A stretch of DNA of 64,000 nt, from positions 248,001 through 312,000 of the forward strand of contig NZ_CP150170.1 of NCBI RefSeq assembly GCF_037963865.1, written 5' to 3'. Origin of the DNA: Paenibacillus sp. FSL R10-2734 (GTDB taxonomy: Bacteria > Bacillota > Bacilli > Paenibacillales > Paenibacillaceae). Made by a program: the position numbers and the translations under genes. This document shows positions 24,490 through 33,337 of the stretch, piece by piece. The stretch's first letter is position 1. Every line of letters begins with the position of its first letter. The notes beneath the pieces are model-generated. The model made no database searches. It was not told where the DNA came from and saw nothing but the letters and a program-made list of their open reading frames with translations.

Positions 24490-25218
24490 CTAGATCTTAT
24501 AAATGTAGCTTCTAACCCCTATTCTTGAAAATACAGTGGATTGGGAGCCCCTATTTTCAGCCATGGGTAAGACAGAATCTGTAGATAATCTCTGTAAATA
24601 ATCGAAGTCAGGATGTATTGATTCATTCGTAAGAAAAGCGGAGATATTACTTCCAGGTACTCTTTCCTGGTTCAGAGAGTCTATGATGATCTCTCCCGTA
24701 GTAATCCCTATGCCATGGCCATAGAACAGATCCTGCTCGATCTTAACAGCATTCTCACCCTGCCATTCTGGCTTGTTAGGCGCATGATCTGGATTCCTGA
24801 AATATACAATATCTCCACGCAGCATTTGATCTTTATTATAGTTCGTAATTAAGCGTAGACTCTTGTCGTAGTTCCAGTCCCATAAGAACAAATCCTGAAA
24901 ATACCTATTAAAGGCTTCTTCACCTATAGCTTCAATGGTCGCCCTATACAAAACAATGACCATGGCTGTCGCGCATTCGAAGGCATATAAATGTCCATTC
25001 CGAAAAATGTCTTTAATCCCCACCGAAGGCTCAACGCCAGCGTTCAGCTGAAGTCCTCCAATATCTGTACGCGTCCAAAACTGTGGATTACCACGTGACT
25101 CATCAAATGTTGCAAAATCCGCTCCACTGTTATTTAAACCTTCGGCCGATTCCACGATGCTTTCTCTCATTTTCCGTTCAAAGTCAAGGGCATCGGGTGA
25201 ACGAACTTCCTTCACCAT
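24490..25218 (-). CDS. tgl: Spore protein-glutamine gamma-glutamyltransferase Tgl
   Basis: A 242-residue protein with the landmark NGHLYAFECATAMVIVLYR, in which Cys82 is the expected nucleophile, followed by EEAFNRYFQDLFLWDW and HGIGI. Length and motifs match Bacillus Tgl, which forms glutamyl-lysine crosslinks in the spore coat. ATG 25218 follows GGAGGGAC; the frame from 25233 contains that site. Tgl genes are usually driven by the late mother-cell sigma factor; no matching promoter was clearly identified. Confidence 0.88.
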   Translation of the reverse strand: MVKEVRSPDALDFERKMRESIVESAEGLNNSGADFATFDESRGNPQFWTRTDIGGLQLNAGVEPSVGIKDIFRNGHLYAFECATAMVIVLYRATIEAIGEEAFNRYFQDLFLWDWNYDKSLRLITNYNKDQMLRGDIVYFRNPDHAPNKPEWQGENAVKIEQDLFYGHGIGITTGEIIIDSLNQERVPGSNISAFLTNESIHPDFDYLQRLSTDSVLPMAENRGSQSTVFSRIGVRSYIYKI

Positions 25219-25296
25219 GCTTAGTCCCTCCAATGTTATAGGTTCTAAATATAGGTTATTGTACGTGTTCGCTACCCTGTTGGTGCCTAATTCATA

Positions 25297-26571
25297 TCAT
25301 TCCCGGGACTCAACAAACCACTGATTAAGCTGCCTTGCCTCTTCCGTCAAAATATCCAAATATATAGAAGTGCGGTATGCCGTATCCTTTAAGCTTTTGC
25401 CCGTAATCTCTGCTATTCGATTTAATCTATACAGCAATGTATTAGTATGAATATGTAAAAAAGCGGCGGATTCCTTCAAGTTTCCACTGAGCGATAAATA
25501 AACGGCAATTGTTTTTAAAAAATCACTTTTATGCTCGCGATCATGCTCTTTAAGCGGATTCAGCAAGGGACTTTTACGGGTTCGACTGCGCTTCTGCTCC
25601 ATAATAGCCGGAATATACGCCCAAAATCCGATATCCTCATACAACAGTAATTCCCGCCCATGAAAAGGTAACAGCTTCTTGATCTCCAGAATGGACCCCG
25701 CTTCCCAGTACGCAATAGCCGCCGACATATATTCGGTGTAATCTAGGCTACAGCCTGCAGCCAGCATACAGCTCTCACTCTTACGCATATCCTCGATAAT
25801 TTTGTGCATGAACGAAGACAGACCACCCGTCCCTTCCATGCGAAAGCTGAATGAAAACAATATAATCAACCGATTGTGCTCTGCAGTCAGGAACAATAAT
25901 TGCAGCCCCGGATAGGAGGCCATCGTTTGCCGAAATCGAAGTACGAAATGATCATTGATAACCTTGTCGCTCTCAAACACGCTAATATAATATTTTTCCG
26001 GCAAAAGAATCGACCAAACTTCCGCATCCTGCTTGATATTCGCTTCATTGTCATAGTGGGAGGTAAGCAGCTTCCAGAAAAAATCCTCCTGCGTTTTCTC
26101 CTGCTTCGTCTTCCAACCCCGCTGTTTCAATATATAGCGCCCAACGATAGCCGCCGCTTTCTCAACAATATTCTCTGCGTGTCCTTCAACTAAATTCCCA
26201 GCATCCACTACCCATATATAACCGAGAATTTCTTTCTGATGTTTGATGCAAATGGCTAGACGAGGTCCAAGCCCTACTTCCATGACCGCAGGAATCCGAA
26301 TCGGACGTGTAGCGTTCTCCAGCTGCTGCATAATCCCCTTCTTACGCAAACCGATAATGACGGCGTTTGGTACGCGCTTTCCGATAATCGTTGAAATTCT
26401 CGCAGAATCACTCTCAAATTGATGGGAGCTGTATCCGATCACATGGTGATTGCTGTCCTCAATCGTAACTTGAGACTGAAGAGATTCACTAATCGCATCC
26501 GCCAACGATTCCATACTATCGAAGAAACGATCAAATAATGGATCCTTATCCGTCACTAGCCCCACCCCCAC
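25297..26571 (-). CDS. PucR/CdaR-type regulator, AdeR-like
   Basis: A 424-residue regulator. The N-terminal two-thirds is a sensory region (VTIEDSNHHVIGYSSHQFES, and GRRVPNAV-like GKRVPNAVI). The C terminus carries the PucR HTH: LSLSGNLKESAAFLHIHTNT followed by LLYRLNRIAEITGKSL. Members sense metabolites directly. In Bacillus, AdeR of this family activates ald, and ald lies 3 kb downstream on the same strand here, separated by an IS and repeats. The start is uncertain: a run of GTG codons at 26571-26556 is possible. Confidence 0.75.
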   Translation of the reverse strand: MGVGLVTDKDPLFDRFFDSMESLADAISESLQSQVTIEDSNHHVIGYSSHQFESDSARISTIIGKRVPNAVIIGLRKKGIMQQLENATRPIRIPAVMEVGLGPRLAICIKHQKEILGYIWVVDAGNLVEGHAENIVEKAAAIVGRYILKQRGWKTKQEKTQEDFFWKLLTSHYDNEANIKQDAEVWSILLPEKYYISVFESDKVINDHFVLRFRQTMASYPGLQLLFLTAEHNRLIILFSFSFRMEGTGGLSSFMHKIIEDMRKSESCMLAAGCSLDYTEYMSAAIAYWEAGSILEIKKLLPFHGRELLLYEDIGFWAYIPAIMEQKRSRTRKSPLLNPLKEHDREHKSDFLKTIAVYLSLSGNLKESAAFLHIHTNTLLYRLNRIAEITGKSLKDTAYRTSIYLDILTEEARQLNQWFVESRE

Positions 26572-26649
26572 CTGAAAAATAGCCGAATCTTATACTCTAG
26601 AGTGATTTTATTATAGTATGCGCACTCCCAGCTGACTACAAGATAATGG

Positions 26650-27180
26650 GGGTGGCGCGGGTTACTTTGGTTTCGGAGTTACGTGGGCGGCGGGGGCGGG
26701 TTACGTTGGTTTCTGCGTTGCATGGGGCGGAGTTACGGGTTACTTTAGCTTCGGAGTTACGTGGGCGGCGGCGCGGGTTACTTTGGTTTCGGAGTTACGT
26801 GGGACGGGGGACGGGGGACTTTGGTTTCAGAGTTACGTGGGCGGGGCGCGGGGTACTTTGGTTACGGAGTTACGTGGGCGGGGGGCGCAGGGTACTTTGG
26901 TTTCGGGGTTGCATGGGGCGGGGCGCGGGTTACTTTGGTTTCGGGGTTACGTGGGCGGCGGGGCGCGGGGTACTTTGGTTTCGGGGTTACGTGGGCGGCG
27001 GGGGGCGGGGTACTTTGGTTTCGGGGTTACGTGGGCGGCGGGGGGCGGGTTACTTTGGTTTCGGCGTTGCATGGGGCGGAGTTACGGGTTACTTTGGTTT
27101 CGGAGTTACGTGGGGCGGGGCGCGGGTTACTTTGGTTTCATAGTTACGTGGGCGGGGGCGCGGGTTACGGGGTTACTGTG
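26650..27180. repeat. G-rich 39-bp minisatellite, about 13 units
   Basis: Units begin GTTACTTTGGTTTCGG and end in GTGGGCGGGG-like runs; starts at 26661, 26700, 26739, 26777 and so on show a period of 38-41 bases up to about 27170. Variant units have GTTGCATGGGGCGGAG instead of the GTTACGTGGGCGG half. The plus strand carries many G runs of 3-6, so G-quadruplexes are possible. Long frames over it are open only because of repeat composition. No gene is present in 26572-27300. Confidence 0.9.
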
Positions 27181-27221
27181 CAACATAACCGCTATTCGAG
27201 CGAACTCCTTTATAGTTTTCA

Positions 27222-27300
27222 GGGAATTTCTCCCTATAATTCATCCCATTTGGGCATATTCGGGCATATTCTTCGAATTTTTAGGGAGGAATTCCCTGCT
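27222..27300. repeat. AGGGA...TCCCT hairpin pair left of the IS
   Basis: AGGGAATTTCTCCCT near 27222-27236 and AGGGAGGAATTCCCT near 27285-27299 are related near-palindromes. The second recurs exactly at 28839-28853 on the other side of the IS. They look like an intergenic hairpin family surrounding the insertion point. Confidence 0.55.
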
Positions 27301-27309
27301 ATGAACGAA

Positions 27310-27587
27310 TTAGTCAATACCCCTGTTTTCCCCTTTAAACCAAAGGGTTTTCAATTCCTTGGGCACAGAGACAAAATGCGAGTCGTCGGCTGGCAATCTG
27401 CTATCCGTGGGTTGGTTACCACATATTATGCCTACGTCGAAGGAGCTTCCGCAAACTAATTTCGCACGTCAGATCTGGGATCCTGTGCATAGGGAATTCA
27501 CGGATTCTCCTCGTACCTTTCTCTTTGTCTCCATGCCCCAAGAATTCAAATCTTTTGGGTATACTTTTTGTGTTTTTTTCATTTCAC
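27310..27587 (-). ncRNA. Candidate guide (seek/bridge) RNA region of the IS
   Basis: The non-coding stretch downstream of the transposase is where IS1111-group elements encode the small RNA that selects the target. It has no supported gene. The guide and its boundaries cannot be drawn by eye, so this entry only marks the likely location. Confidence 0.35.
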
Positions 27588-28703
27588 CTACGCCATTTTC
27601 CGTTCTGCATCTACCGCTATTGACCAGATGAATCCAACTAACTCACGACCTACCGCAGCCATAGTTAAATTTCGGTGTTTCCCACGTCTGACTAACTTTA
27701 AATACTTGCTGTGTAACCGTTCTTGGGCTTTCCACGACGTTTCATGGACATGAGCACTCTGACCCTCTAAGCGCACTGCTAAATCTCCTTTAACTGCAGG
27801 ACGGTGACGGTAACTCCATGCGGACTCCACCAGTGCACGTCGCACACCGGAATTTCCGGTTTTTGTAAGACTTCCTCTTTTGGTACTTGCTCCCGATGAA
27901 TACTCCCGTGGCACTAGTCCCAGGTAACTCATGAGCTGAGCCGGTGAACGAAAACGCTCGAAATTTCCAATCTCGACAACTAAAGTCATAGCCGTCAGCA
28001 GGGCAATTCCCCGCAGACCTTGCAACGCTTGAATGACAGGTGCGTATGGACAGATCTGTGCTTCTTCTCGCATTGCGGCTTCAAGTCGCTTGATTCGCTC
28101 CTCCACTTCCCGGAGCTGTTGCAGGGATTCCGCGAAAACTTTTTCTTGAGCTACATTATTAAACTTCAACATAGACAGCCATTCCCGGTACCTTTTGGTC
28201 CAACGTTTTTTCATGCCTTCTGGCTTGTGAATTTGGTGACGCAACAGAAAATGAATGAGCCGTTGCCGAACCCGATGTAAGTCCTGCCTAGCATCTTCTC
28301 GTGCACGAATGAGATCTCTTAAGGCTTCGAGTTCAGGAGTCGGCACATGGATCGCAGTCAATTCTCCTGCGCGGTGCAGTTGAGCCAGTTTTTCAGCATC
28401 CCGTCGATCGGTTTTTATAGCATCGCCGGGACGCTGTGGCATACGCGAAGGTGCGATTACCACGCAGGAAATCCCCATTTTCGTCAGCCAGCGATATAAG
28501 TCGTACCCCGTAGGCCCGGCTTCATAGCAGACCTCCAGTGTAATCCCTGTACCTTTGATTTTCCGAATCATTCGAGCCACAGCATCTGGGGTATGAGATA
28601 TGGCTCCATAATATCGTGCGGGTTCTCGACCCTCATCTGCAATCGCCACCGCAATTTTTTCTTTTGATACATCCAAACCTACGTATTTTATGGTATTCTT
28701 CAT
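27588..28703 (-). CDS. IS110-family transposase
   Basis: A 371-residue recombinase with the two IS110 domains. The N-terminal DEDD RuvC-like domain has VGLDVSKEK (Asp11), CYEAGPTGYDL (Glu) and KTDRRDAEKLA (two Asp). The C-terminal Tnp_20 domain has LRGIALLTAMTLVVEIG and SYLGLVPREYSSGAST, with the family's conserved serine. No frameshift or stop; likely active. ATG 28703 follows AAAGGAGCTGTTAAT. These enzymes act with an element-encoded guide RNA. Confidence 0.93.
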   Translation of the reverse strand: MKNTIKYVGLDVSKEKIAVAIADEGREPARYYGAISHTPDAVARMIRKIKGTGITLEVCYEAGPTGYDLYRWLTKMGISCVVIAPSRMPQRPGDAIKTDRRDAEKLAQLHRAGELTAIHVPTPELEALRDLIRAREDARQDLHRVRQRLIHFLLRHQIHKPEGMKKRWTKRYREWLSMLKFNNVAQEKVFAESLQQLREVEERIKRLEAAMREEAQICPYAPVIQALQGLRGIALLTAMTLVVEIGNFERFRSPAQLMSYLGLVPREYSSGASTKRGSLTKTGNSGVRRALVESAWSYRHRPAVKGDLAVRLEGQSAHVHETSWKAQERLHSKYLKLVRRGKHRNLTMAAVGRELVGFIWSIAVDAERKMA

Positions 28704-28838
28704 ATTAACAGCTCCTTTCGCATGTAGCTCTGAAATGGTTGTCCTTCAACTTCCATTTTAACCTACGGTGTGCGAACAGGGGCTGCCTTTCGTTCATCAT
28801 AACTATAATCAACATGTATAAGCTATTTTTGCGCAATT

Positions 28839-28853
28839 ATAGGGAGGAATTCC
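28839..28853. repeat. AGGGAGGAATTCCCT hairpin right of the IS
   Basis: Identical to the copy at 27285-27299 left of the IS. It supports an older intergenic repeat region into which the IS inserted. Confidence 0.55.
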
Positions 28854-28889
28854 CTAATAATCATCTCCGACAAACCTCTCACCGCCGCA

Positions 28890-29290
28890 AAACCAAAAAC
28901 TAACTAAATCAAGCTGTAACTAGCCAAATCAGGCTGCACATAGTTGAAACAAGCTAGTTTTTATCGAATTCTAATCAACTTCAGCGTAGTCTATCCACCT
29001 TTAACAAAGCGCTATTAACATCTATCGTATCTAGCCACACTACTACGCAATCCAGTTGCTTTTAACACCCACCAACAAACTTCCACCGTACCTAGCCACA
29101 CTACTACGCAATCCAGTTACTTTTAACATCCACCAACAAACTTCCACCGTATCTAGCCACACCACTACGCAACTTAGCTACTTTTAACACCCACCAACAA
29201 ACTTCCACCGTACTTAACCACACCACCATACGATCCAGTTACTTAACCCCCCACCAGCATACATCCACCCGATCTAACCAACTTCTCTAC
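28890..29290. repeat. 61-bp AT-rich tandem array beside ald
   Basis: Copies of ACCAACAAACTTCCACCGTA begin at 29071, 29132 and 29193, an exact 61-base step. Each is followed by TAGCCACAC-like and TACGCAATCCAGTTACTTTT segments, with degraded units on both sides. A shorter irregular repeat (AAATCAAGCTG, AAATCAGGCTG, GAAACAAGCTAG) precedes it. No reading frame is supported. From 29291 to 29449 I see only the possible ald terminator stem (CAGCAAACTC...GAATTTGCTG, 29391-29420). Confidence 0.85.
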
Positions 29291-29449
29291 TCAGAGAAAC
29301 CAACTTTGGGATAGGACTAGCAGACTTGTACCGGATCTCCCACATCGAAACGGAAGCCAGCCAGAAATATCCCCTCCCAGAAACGCCAAACAGCAAACTC
29401 CCCGAAGAGAATTTGCTGCTTGGCTCATTCCAATGTGGAACACATCTAT

Positions 29450-30586
29450 TTAGCTCAACGTGAACGTCTGCTCCATGGCTTGTTCTACCGTAAAATGTTG
29501 CTCACCAAGTGCTTCAGCCACCGCTTGGCAGGTGATTTTGCCATTAGCTACATTCACACCGCTTTTTAGCCCGGCATTATCCTGAATCGCCTTGATCACG
29601 CCTTTATTCGCAATTTGCAGGGCATATGGAACGGTGACATTAGTTAAAGCGATCGTCGAAGTTTTAGCGACAGCGCCCGGCATATTAGCTACTGAATAAT
29701 GCAGTACGCCATGCTTGATAAATACAGGATTATCATGTGTTGTCACTCTGTCGATCGTCTCTACGATACCACCTTGGTCAATCGCCACATCGACAATCAC
29801 CGATCCCGGCTTCATGGTCTTGACCATTTCTTCCGTAACCAGCTTCGGTGCTTTCGCACCCGGAATCAGCACCGCACCTACCAACAGATCTGCCTCAGCT
29901 ACCACTTTGGCAATATTGTATGGATTAGAGATCAGCGTATTGATCTGTGTCCCAAATATGTCATCTAATTGACGTAATCTTTCTGCACTGAGGTCAACAA
30001 TCGTAACATCTGCGCCCAAGCCAATGGCCATTTTTGCTGCATTGGTACCTACTACTCCACCGCCGATAATGCTAACTTTACCACGGCTAACTCCGGGAAC
30101 ACCGGAGAGAAGAATCCCTTGTCCGCCATAGTTCTTTTGCAAAAACTGAGCGCCCAGCTGAACGGACATCCGGCCTGCTACTTCACTCATCGGTGTTAAT
30201 AACGGCAAGGTACGTTCATGAACAACCGTCTCATATCCGATGGCAAAGACACCATCGTCTTTAAGTGCAGCGGCCAGAGAAGGTTCAGGCGCAAGATGCA
30301 AATACGTGAACAAGATAAGGCCTGGACGGAAATAGGGGTACTCGCTTTCCAGCGGTTCTTTTACTTTCATCACCATTTCGGCAGAGTTCCAGACTGCGGC
30401 CGCATCCTGAATCAGCTCTGCTCCGGCAGAAGCATACTCTTCATTCGGAAATCCACTTCCTACACCAGCCCCGGATTCTACCAGCACTTGATGTCCTTCC
30501 TTAATAAGACTAACTACACCCGCAGGTGTTATGGCTACACGATTCTCATTATTTTTAATTTCTTTAGGCACGCCGATAATCATCAT
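29450..30586 (-). CDS. ald: Alanine dehydrogenase
   Basis: A 378-residue enzyme, the usual length. It oxidatively deaminates L-alanine to pyruvate and ammonium using NAD+. Landmarks: N-terminal [34 protein letters not shown], the Rossmann motif [20 protein letters not shown], and [17 protein letters not shown]. In Bacillus ald supports growth on alanine and normal sporulation and is activated by the PucR-type AdeR; a similar regulator lies upstream at 25297 beyond an IS. Confidence 0.96.
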   Translation of the reverse strand: MMIIGVPKEIKNNENRVAITPAGVVSLIKEGHQVLVESGAGVGSGFPNEEYASAGAELIQDAAAVWNSAEMVMKVKEPLESEYPYFRPGLILFTYLHLAPEPSLAAALKDDGVFAIGYETVVHERTLPLLTPMSEVAGRMSVQLGAQFLQKNYGGQGILLSGVPGVSRGKVSIIGGGVVGTNAAKMAIGLGADVTIVDLSAERLRQLDDIFGTQINTLISNPYNIAKVVAEADLLVGAVLIPGAKAPKLVTEEMVKTMKPGSVIVDVAIDQGGIVETIDRVTTHDNPVFIKHGVLHYSVANMPGAVAKTSTIALTNVTVPYALQIANKGVIKAIQDNAGLKSGVNVANGKITCQAVAEALGEQHFTVEQAMEQTFTLS

Positions 30587-30772
30587 TCATCTCTCCCGTC
30601 TAGTGTAGATCCCTTATGTAAAGAATGATAACATACGTTTAGTATTCCCATTTTGGTAAAAAATTAAAATATTATCTATCATCATTGTGTTTTTACACAA
30701 AGGATTCGCCTTAAACAGCCTAGTAACTTCTGATTCATTTGGACCCAACACAACCCTATTTATTATCTCATA

Positions 30773-30801
30773 AAAAAAGACACTGCTTAAAGTGTCTTTT
30801 T
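30773..30801. terminator. Terminator downstream of amidase gene
   Basis: AAAAAGACACT, 6-base loop, AGTGTCTTTTT: symmetrical and T-flanked in both directions. It follows the M20 amidase gene on the minus strand and isolates it from ald. Confidence 0.8.
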
Positions 30802-30864
30802 GACGATTTTGTATGAAATTAAAGCACTACTGCCATAACTTAATGTCATATTAAGTGACGCGTT

Positions 30865-32091
30865 TTACTTTGACAGCAACAACATCACCGTTTCTAAGAT
30901 TACATTTACCCCTTTTTCACAATCTTCATAGGAGGTAAGCTCCTCTTCACAATGACTTTTGCCCTTCACACTAGGTACAAACACCATCGCGGATGGCAGA
31001 AAGCTGGCCACAAACTGAGCATCATGCCCTGCGCCACTTGCGATCGTCCGATTTGAATAACCCAAGGCTTGTGTCGCTTGCTCCACTAAATCACATACAC
31101 CCCGGTCAAACCATACAGTCTCTCTGCCCCAAAGCTTAGTCTTACTTACTTCGCAGTCCAGCATCCTCTCCGGCAAAGCATGGATAATGGCTTCCACCTC
31201 ACGGACAATCTCCATATCTTTATGTCTAGCCTCAATCGTGAAGATCACTTTATTAGGAATGACGGTATGAACATTAGGAAGCACGTTCATTCTGCCCATG
31301 GTATACACCAGCTCGGAGTCTAGCGCACTCAGCTTACCTCGCAGCTCCGTGATCAGATCCGTGGCAGCAAACAAAGCATCTTTGCGCATCGCCATAGGCG
31401 TAGTGCCCGCATGATCGGATTCCCCAGTCACCTCAATCTCGTAACAGGCCATGCCAACCACACAGTCCACCAGACCAATCGACAGCTTCTCTTGTTCCAG
31501 CACAGGACCTTGCTCGATATGAAGCTCCAAATAAGCAGTAGCTTCAGTAATACGATTGCTCACTTCTCCTTTATACCCACTCTTCTCTAGCGCTTCGCCA
31601 AAGGTGATGCCGTCCGGATCTTTTTTATTCAGCATTTCTACCTTATCGAACTTTCCGGACAGCACACCAGAGGCCATCATCGAAGGCTCGAAGCGAGCCC
31701 CTTCTTCATTCGTGAAATTCATAATGGTCACCGGAAGCTTCGGCTTAATCCCATGATCTACAAGTGTACGAACCACCTCTAGTCCAGCGATCACGCCTAA
31801 TACACCGTCGAATCTTCCGCCTTTTTTCACAGTATCCATATGTGAACCAATCACAATAGGAGGCCCAGACTCTACACCCGCAAGCGTGGCGTACATCGTA
31901 CCCATATCGTCCACCTTCACAGACATACCGAGCTCTTCACAGCAGGCACGAAAATAATCCCGAACCTTAACATCCTCTTCCGTCAGCGATAACCGGGTCA
32001 CACCATTCTTATCTGTACGCCCATAATCCGCAAATGCCTCAATCGTATTCTTCAATCTCTCACCATTCACGAATATTTGTTGCAGCTGCAT
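30865..32091 (-). CDS. M20-family amidase (allantoate/N-carbamoyl amino acid type)
   Basis: A 408-residue metal-dependent hydrolase. Visible family motifs are GSHMDTVKKGGRFDGVLGV, FTNEEGARFEPSMMASGV, HIEQGPVLEQE, DHAGTTPMAMRKDA and GAGHDAQ, which supply the two metal sites and substrate residues. It hydrolyses an N-carbamoyl or ureido amide such as N-carbamoyl-L-amino acids or allantoate; which one cannot be told. ATG 32091 follows GGAGGG; the longer frame from 32211 is unlikely. It neighbours ald in an amino-acid/nitrogen catabolic setting. Confidence 0.88.
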   Translation of the reverse strand: MQLQQIFVNGERLKNTIEAFADYGRTDKNGVTRLSLTEEDVKVRDYFRACCEELGMSVKVDDMGTMYATLAGVESGPPIVIGSHMDTVKKGGRFDGVLGVIAGLEVVRTLVDHGIKPKLPVTIMNFTNEEGARFEPSMMASGVLSGKFDKVEMLNKKDPDGITFGEALEKSGYKGEVSNRITEATAYLELHIEQGPVLEQEKLSIGLVDCVVGMACYEIEVTGESDHAGTTPMAMRKDALFAATDLITELRGKLSALDSELVYTMGRMNVLPNVHTVIPNKVIFTIEARHKDMEIVREVEAIIHALPERMLDCEVSKTKLWGRETVWFDRGVCDLVEQATQALGYSNRTIASGAGHDAQFVASFLPSAMVFVPSVKGKSHCEEELTSYEDCEKGVNVILETVMLLLSK

Positions 32092-32305
32092 CGTAGGTCC
32101 CTCCGCTTCGAGCGTTCTTTCTATATATGTTATACCAATCCATAGGATTGTCATTTTACATACTGTAATAATTATTATTCGCGTAATGTTACAGAAAAAT
32201 AGAGGTAGCAATAAGTAAACTAAAGTAGTATATACAATCTTTTGATACGGAGGGTAAGCTTAAGATAGCTATTTATCCCGTTCTACCAAGGAAAGGAGCC
32301 AGTAC

Positions 32306-33337
32306 ATGAATCTAAGCATTGTGGTCCCTGTATACAATATAGAACGTTATATAACCCCTATGTTTGATTCACTCCTTACCCAAAGTGAACCGCATTTCGA
32401 GGTCATTATCGTGGATGACGGATCTACGGATAACACCTGCAACGTTATAGACAATATCCTCTCACTTAACCCCAACCTTTCCTGCAAAGTCATTCGAACG
32501 GAAAATCAAGGGGTTAGTGCAGCTAGAAATAGAGGCTTAGCAGAAGCCACAGGGAAATATGTGTTGTTTCTAGATGGAGATGACTATATCTCTGCTGACT
32601 TAGTGCGGACCATTCATTCCTATACGCAACCATCTGACCCCGAGATTATTTGCTGGGGCTATAACCATGTCTCAGAGGACGGAGTCACAATTTTGAGCTA
32701 CGCTTCTGCTTATAGCAACATAACAGGTAGTGAAGCACTGACTCAGATTTTCGTGAACAAAAGCTTACGGATATGGACAGGGAGCATTGCATACAAACGG
32801 GAATTATTACTCCTTCATGGCCTCCAATATACAGAGCGCTGTGTGAATGGAGAAGATCAGGAATTTATCTACAAAGCCTTGTCCAGAGCCGCCAGCGTCA
32901 TCACGTTACCGGATGTATTATCGTTTTATTTACAAAGAAACACGTCGATTTCCAACAGCTATAATGTGAAAAAATTTGATGTCGTCGGTGTATTCAAACG
33001 AGTCGATGCCTATTTTGAGGCCCATCCCTTTGAGCAGCTGGATATGATATCTCCTTATATAAGAAATCGTGAGCTGATCGAGAATTACTTTTTCAACCTA
33101 AAGACCTGTCTTAATGGGACCGACGGCGTAAGCATTCAGGAGTTACTTCGCGATATCGATCATACCTATCCTGAGCTAAATCAAGAAATGTATGAACTCA
33201 TAAGACGTTATAAAGGTAATGATCGAAGATTAGCCCTTTATATCCGAGCATTCTTAATCTCCCCGCTTCTATATCACAGGTTCATTTCTGTGGAGAGAAG
33301 CTTATCCAGGTTCAAGCGAAAGGAATCTAGAATATGA
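32306..33337 (+). CDS. Family 2 glycosyltransferase
   Basis: A 343-residue GT-A fold enzyme: SIVVPVYNIERYITPMFDS at the N terminus, IVDDGSTDNT, then the metal-binding LFLDGDDYI near residue 90. It should transfer a nucleotide-sugar residue to a glycan or lipid-linked acceptor at the cytoplasmic membrane. It is the first of four same-strand genes; AAGGAAAGGAG precedes the ATG. Its stop overlaps the start of the pyruvyltransferase gene (ATGA). Confidence 0.9.
   Translation: MNLSIVVPVYNIERYITPMFDSLLTQSEPHFEVIIVDDGSTDNTCNVIDNILSLNPNLSCKVIRTENQGVSAARNRGLAEATGKYVLFLDGDDYISADLVRTIHSYTQPSDPEIICWGYNHVSEDGVTILSYASAYSNITGSEALTQIFVNKSLRIWTGSIAYKRELLLLHGLQYTERCVNGEDQEFIYKALSRAASVITLPDVLSFYLQRNTSISNSYNVKKFDVVGVFKRVDAYFEAHPFEQLDMISPYIRNRELIENYFFNLKTCLNGTDGVSIQELLRDIDHTYPELNQEMYELIRRYKGNDRRLALYIRAFLISPLLYHRFISVERSLSRFKRKESRI

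Larger units (their letters stand above)
27310..28788 (-). mobile_element. IS110-family insertion sequence, IS1111-like layout
   Basis: About 1.48 kb with one DEDD transposase gene. Sub-terminal inverted repeats CCCCTGTT (27320-27327) and AACAGGGG (28775-28782) mark the ends. The flanks ATGAACGAA (27301-27309) and TTCGTTCAT (28789-28797) join to a perfect 18-base palindrome, so the element sits at its centre and no target duplication is seen. The longer non-coding part, about 280 bases, is 3' of the transposase, as in the IS1111 group. Exact ends are inferred. Confidence 0.75.

Noticed and set aside
26646..27459. Gly/Arg-rich frames over the 39-bp G-rich array
   Set aside because: Composition artefact of the minisatellite; periods vary by 1-2 bases and three frames are equally open.
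27175..27459. Possible gene between the minisatellite and the IS
   Set aside because: The frame begins inside the repeat and runs into the IS end; nothing in it resembles a protein family.
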